Assembly (NCBI RefSeq): GCF_000585215.1
Contig: NZ_AONC01000076.1
Location: forward strand, 1 to 56,190
Source: Imhoffiella purpurea
GTDB lineage: Bacteria; Pseudomonadota; Gammaproteobacteria; Chromatiales; Chromatiaceae
Direction: 5' to 3'
DNA length: 56,190 bases
The notes beneath the pieces were generated by a model. The model ran no database searches. It was not told the origin of the DNA and worked only from the letters and a program-made list of their open reading frames with translations. Numbering within the stretch: the stretch's first letter is position 1; each line of letters opens with the position of its first letter. Positions 54,354-56,190 of this stretch are shown here, in pieces. A program made the translations under genes and the position numbers.

Positions 54354-55982
54354 ATGCCCGACACCAGCTTCAACTATCTGACCGCCGACAAGACGGACCT
54401 CTACCGCACCCTGATGCGCGCCTTCTCCGAGGCCAAGGAGCATTTCCTGGTCCACCTGCGTCCGGAGGACGTGCTTGATCGCGTCAGGCGCGACGGCCGG
54501 CAGCTCGATCTCGACGCCATTCAGGCCGCGCTCGGCCAGCTGGTCGAATGGGGCAACCTCCAGGCCGAGCCCGACACCAGCCGGGTCACCACGGTCGAGG
54601 ACTTCTACCGCGCCCGCTATCTCTACCAGATCACCCGCGAGGGCGAGGCCGCCGAGGCCGCCCTGGCGACCTACGAGCGCATGCTCGGGCACCATGGCGC
54701 GCTCCAATCCGTGGCCCTGGCCGACATCGCCAGCCAGCTGCGCGCCCTGCGGACCCTGCTCGACGCCCAGGACGGCGAGGGCGAGATCGACAGCGCCAAG
54801 GCGCATCTGCTGCTGCGCGACATCACCCGTGTTTTCACCGATCTCGCCGACAACGCCCGCGACTTCATGGCGGGGCTGGCCCGAGGGCTCGATCTGCGCC
54901 GGGCCGAGCGCGCGGCCTTCATCGACTACAAGGATCGTCTGCTCGACTATCTGCGCCGCTTCATCGGCGACCTGGTGACCCGCTCCGCCGAGATCGCCGG
55001 GCTGATCCTCGACATCCAGCGGCACCCGGCCTTCCGCCCGCTGCTGGAGCGGATCGCCGAGCGCGATGCTGCCGACCTGGCCCCGACGCCCGGTCTAGAC
55101 GTGGCCGAGCCCGTCCCACTCGACCCGGCCCTGGCCCGGGCCAGAATGCTCGACGAATGGCAGGCCCGCTGGTCCGGGCTCGAAGCCTGGTTCATCGGCT
55201 CGTCGGACCGGCCGTCCCAGGCCGAGCTGCTGCGCTCGCGGGCGCGCCGCGCCATCTCCGACCTGGTCGACGCCGTGGTCCAGCTCAACGAGCGCCGGCT
55301 CGGGCGCAGCGACCGCTCCGCCGACTACCGCACCCTGGCCGCCTGGTTCATGGACTGCGAGACCGATGCCGAGGCCCATCGACTCTGGCGCGCCGCCTTC
55401 GGGCTGACCCCGGCGCGCCATCTGGGCATCGACGACGACAGCCTGCAGGCCCGCGCCGAGGAGCCGGTGCCGCCGTCCCGCCCCTGGGCCGAGGCGCCGC
55501 CGCTGCGCATCAGCCCGCGTCTGCGCGAGACCGGCAGCCACGCCAAGCGCGGCGTCCCGCCAAAGGTCCGGGATCGCAGCGCGGACAAGCAGAAGCTGCG
55601 GGCGCGGCTGGACCGGGAGAGCCTTCAGGCGCGCGACGCCCGCCGCCGTCTGGCAACCGGCGAGGAGACCCGGCTCAGCGAGATCGGGCGCCTGGATCCT
55701 GCCAGCTTCGACCTCTTCCTGCGTCTGCTCGGCGAGGCCCTGGCGGCCACCCGGGATCCGGAGCAAGCCGTGCGGACGGTCACCGGCGATGGCACCATCG
55801 ACATCCATCTGGAGCCCCTCGGACCCGAGACCCGCGCGGTCATCGAGACCCCGGACGGGGCCTTCGGCGGCCGCGACTATCGGGTGCGCATCACCGATCT
55901 GGAGTCCGGGGCGATCCCGGCTCCGCAGCCCGAGCGGACGCCGGAGCGGAATCCGGCGCCGGGCGACGAGGCCGCCGCATGA
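54354..55982 (+). CDS. Wadjet subunit JetA-type (TIGR02677/DUF2397 family)
   Basis: The 542-residue protein opens FNYLTADKTDLYRTLMRAF, then LVEWGNLQAEPDTSRVTTVEDFYRARYLYQITREGEAAEAAL, which I recognise as the TIGR02677 (DUF2397) signature. This family is the kleisin-like JetA of one Wadjet type, an SMC-like system that cleaves plasmid DNA together with JetB (TIGR02678), JetC (TIGR02680, SMC-like) and JetD (TIGR02679/DUF2399). The middle is helical. The C-terminal 40 residues are Pro/Glu-rich and disordered-looking. The ribosome-binding site before ATG 54354 is weak. It is coupled to the next gene by an ATGA overlap. Confidence 0.82.
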   Translation: MPDTSFNYLTADKTDLYRTLMRAFSEAKEHFLVHLRPEDVLDRVRRDGRQLDLDAIQAALGQLVEWGNLQAEPDTSRVTTVEDFYRARYLYQITREGEAAEAALATYERMLGHHGALQSVALADIASQLRALRTLLDAQDGEGEIDSAKAHLLLRDITRVFTDLADNARDFMAGLARGLDLRRAERAAFIDYKDRLLDYLRRFIGDLVTRSAEIAGLILDIQRHPAFRPLLERIAERDAADLAPTPGLDVAEPVPLDPALARARMLDEWQARWSGLEAWFIGSSDRPSQAELLRSRARRAISDLVDAVVQLNERRLGRSDRSADYRTLAAWFMDCETDAEAHRLWRAAFGLTPARHLGIDDDSLQARAEEPVPPSRPWAEAPPLRISPRLRETGSHAKRGVPPKVRDRSADKQKLRARLDRESLQARDARRRLATGEETRLSEIGRLDPASFDLFLRLLGEALAATRDPEQAVRTVTGDGTIDIHLEPLGPETRAVIETPDGAFGGRDYRVRITDLESGAIPAPQPERTPERNPAPGDEAAA

Positions 55983-56190
55983 GCCAGACCAGTCTCGAAC
56001 TCGGCGACCGACTCTCCCAGCTCAGGGAGGACGAGCGGCGCCGGGCCCTGCGCGCCCTGCTGATGCAGCCGCTGCTCTATGCCGATCACCCCGCCTACCG
56101 GCTGGTCAAGCGTCACATCGACTGGCTCCGGGAGTGGCTGCACAGCGAGACCCGCTGGGACCTGCGGCTCGAGGCCGACTTCGCCCGCCT
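55979..56190 (+). CDS. Wadjet subunit JetB-type (TIGR02678/DUF2398 family), partial
   Basis: The first 70 residues (MSQTSLELGDRLSQLREDERRRALRALLMQPLLYADHPAYRLVKRHIDWLREWLHSETRWDLRLEADFARL, read in parts) are inside the window and run off its end. ALRALLMQPLLYADHPAYRLVKRH and WLREWLHSETRWDL match the N-terminus of TIGR02678 (DUF2398). It follows JetA with a four-base ATGA overlap, the normal order in this Wadjet type. The remaining two genes would lie beyond the window. Confidence 0.78.
   Translation, partial: MSQTSLELGDRLSQLREDERRRALRALLMQPLLYADHPAYRLVKRHIDWLREWLHSETRWDLRLEADFAR

Overview
The window looks like chromosomal DNA of a purple sulfur bacterium of the Chromatiaceae, closest in layout to Allochromatium. 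The evidence is a bchCXYZ run followed by a puf operon in the order pufB1A1LMC-B2A2-B3A3, a tetraheme cytochrome reaction-centre subunit, crtC and crtE nearby, and a photosynthesis-type RuBisCO-like protein directly behind puf. Base composition is GC-rich throughout. No IS element, CRISPR array or rRNA was seen. One tRNA gene, initiator tRNA-fMet, is present.

Layout. (1) 1-3815: the tail of a short-chain dehydrogenase, an NAD(P)-binding protein, a DUF2269 membrane protein with crtC, and a methyltransferase divergent from crtE. (2) 3816-18854: photosynthesis gene cluster. It holds crtE with a divergent promoter carrying two TGT-N12-ACA (PpsR/CrtJ-type) palindromes, then bchC-X-Y-Z, then a puf promoter with another TGT-N12-ACA site and a long leader. 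The eleven-segment puf region follows, with intercistronic hairpins and a terminator, then yjbQ, a form IV RuBisCO-like protein, idi and lipA. (3) 18866-34565: mostly minus-strand housekeeping and envelope genes (AstE/AspA-like amidohydrolase, NodB deacetylase, GCS2 ligase, murU, sulP, DUF2272 lipoprotein, a secreted Cys-His-Asp protein, a dicarboxylate symporter, a MurE-like ligase). Plus-strand xthA, an HExxH protein, an exported Hsp20-like protein, an NTF2-like protein and mtaB are interspersed.

(4) 34582-40303 is the most unusual part. It has a LuxR-type receptor/regulator, a protein with an XRE-like N-terminus and a DUF4384-like C-terminus, a LuxI/FeeM-superfamily N-acyl synthase translationally coupled to a SAM methyltransferase, and a TPR-CHAT caspase-like peptidase. 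I read this as a possible signal-synthase/receptor/protease cassette. Two conspicuous palindromes lie near its promoters. (5) 40584-46262: a small secreted protein, murI, trxC, the cbpA-cbpM chaperone pair, a B12-binding radical SAM enzyme and a YjfB-like protein. (6) 46466-51737: the tRNA-fMet unit, then a tightly coupled TorT-like sensor protein, hybrid-domain histidine kinase, receiver protein and receiver-GGDEF protein. (7) 51786-56190: a nitrilase-family hydrolase and glutamate decarboxylase, then the first gene and the start of the second gene of a Wadjet-type (TIGR02677/TIGR02678) anti-plasmid system that runs off the window.

In the photosynthetic block, crtE and idi feed isoprenoid supply, crtC modifies carotenoids, and BchX/Y/Z and BchC carry out late bacteriochlorophyll a steps. 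The puf products assemble the LH1-reaction-centre core, with three non-identical LH1 alpha/beta pairs.
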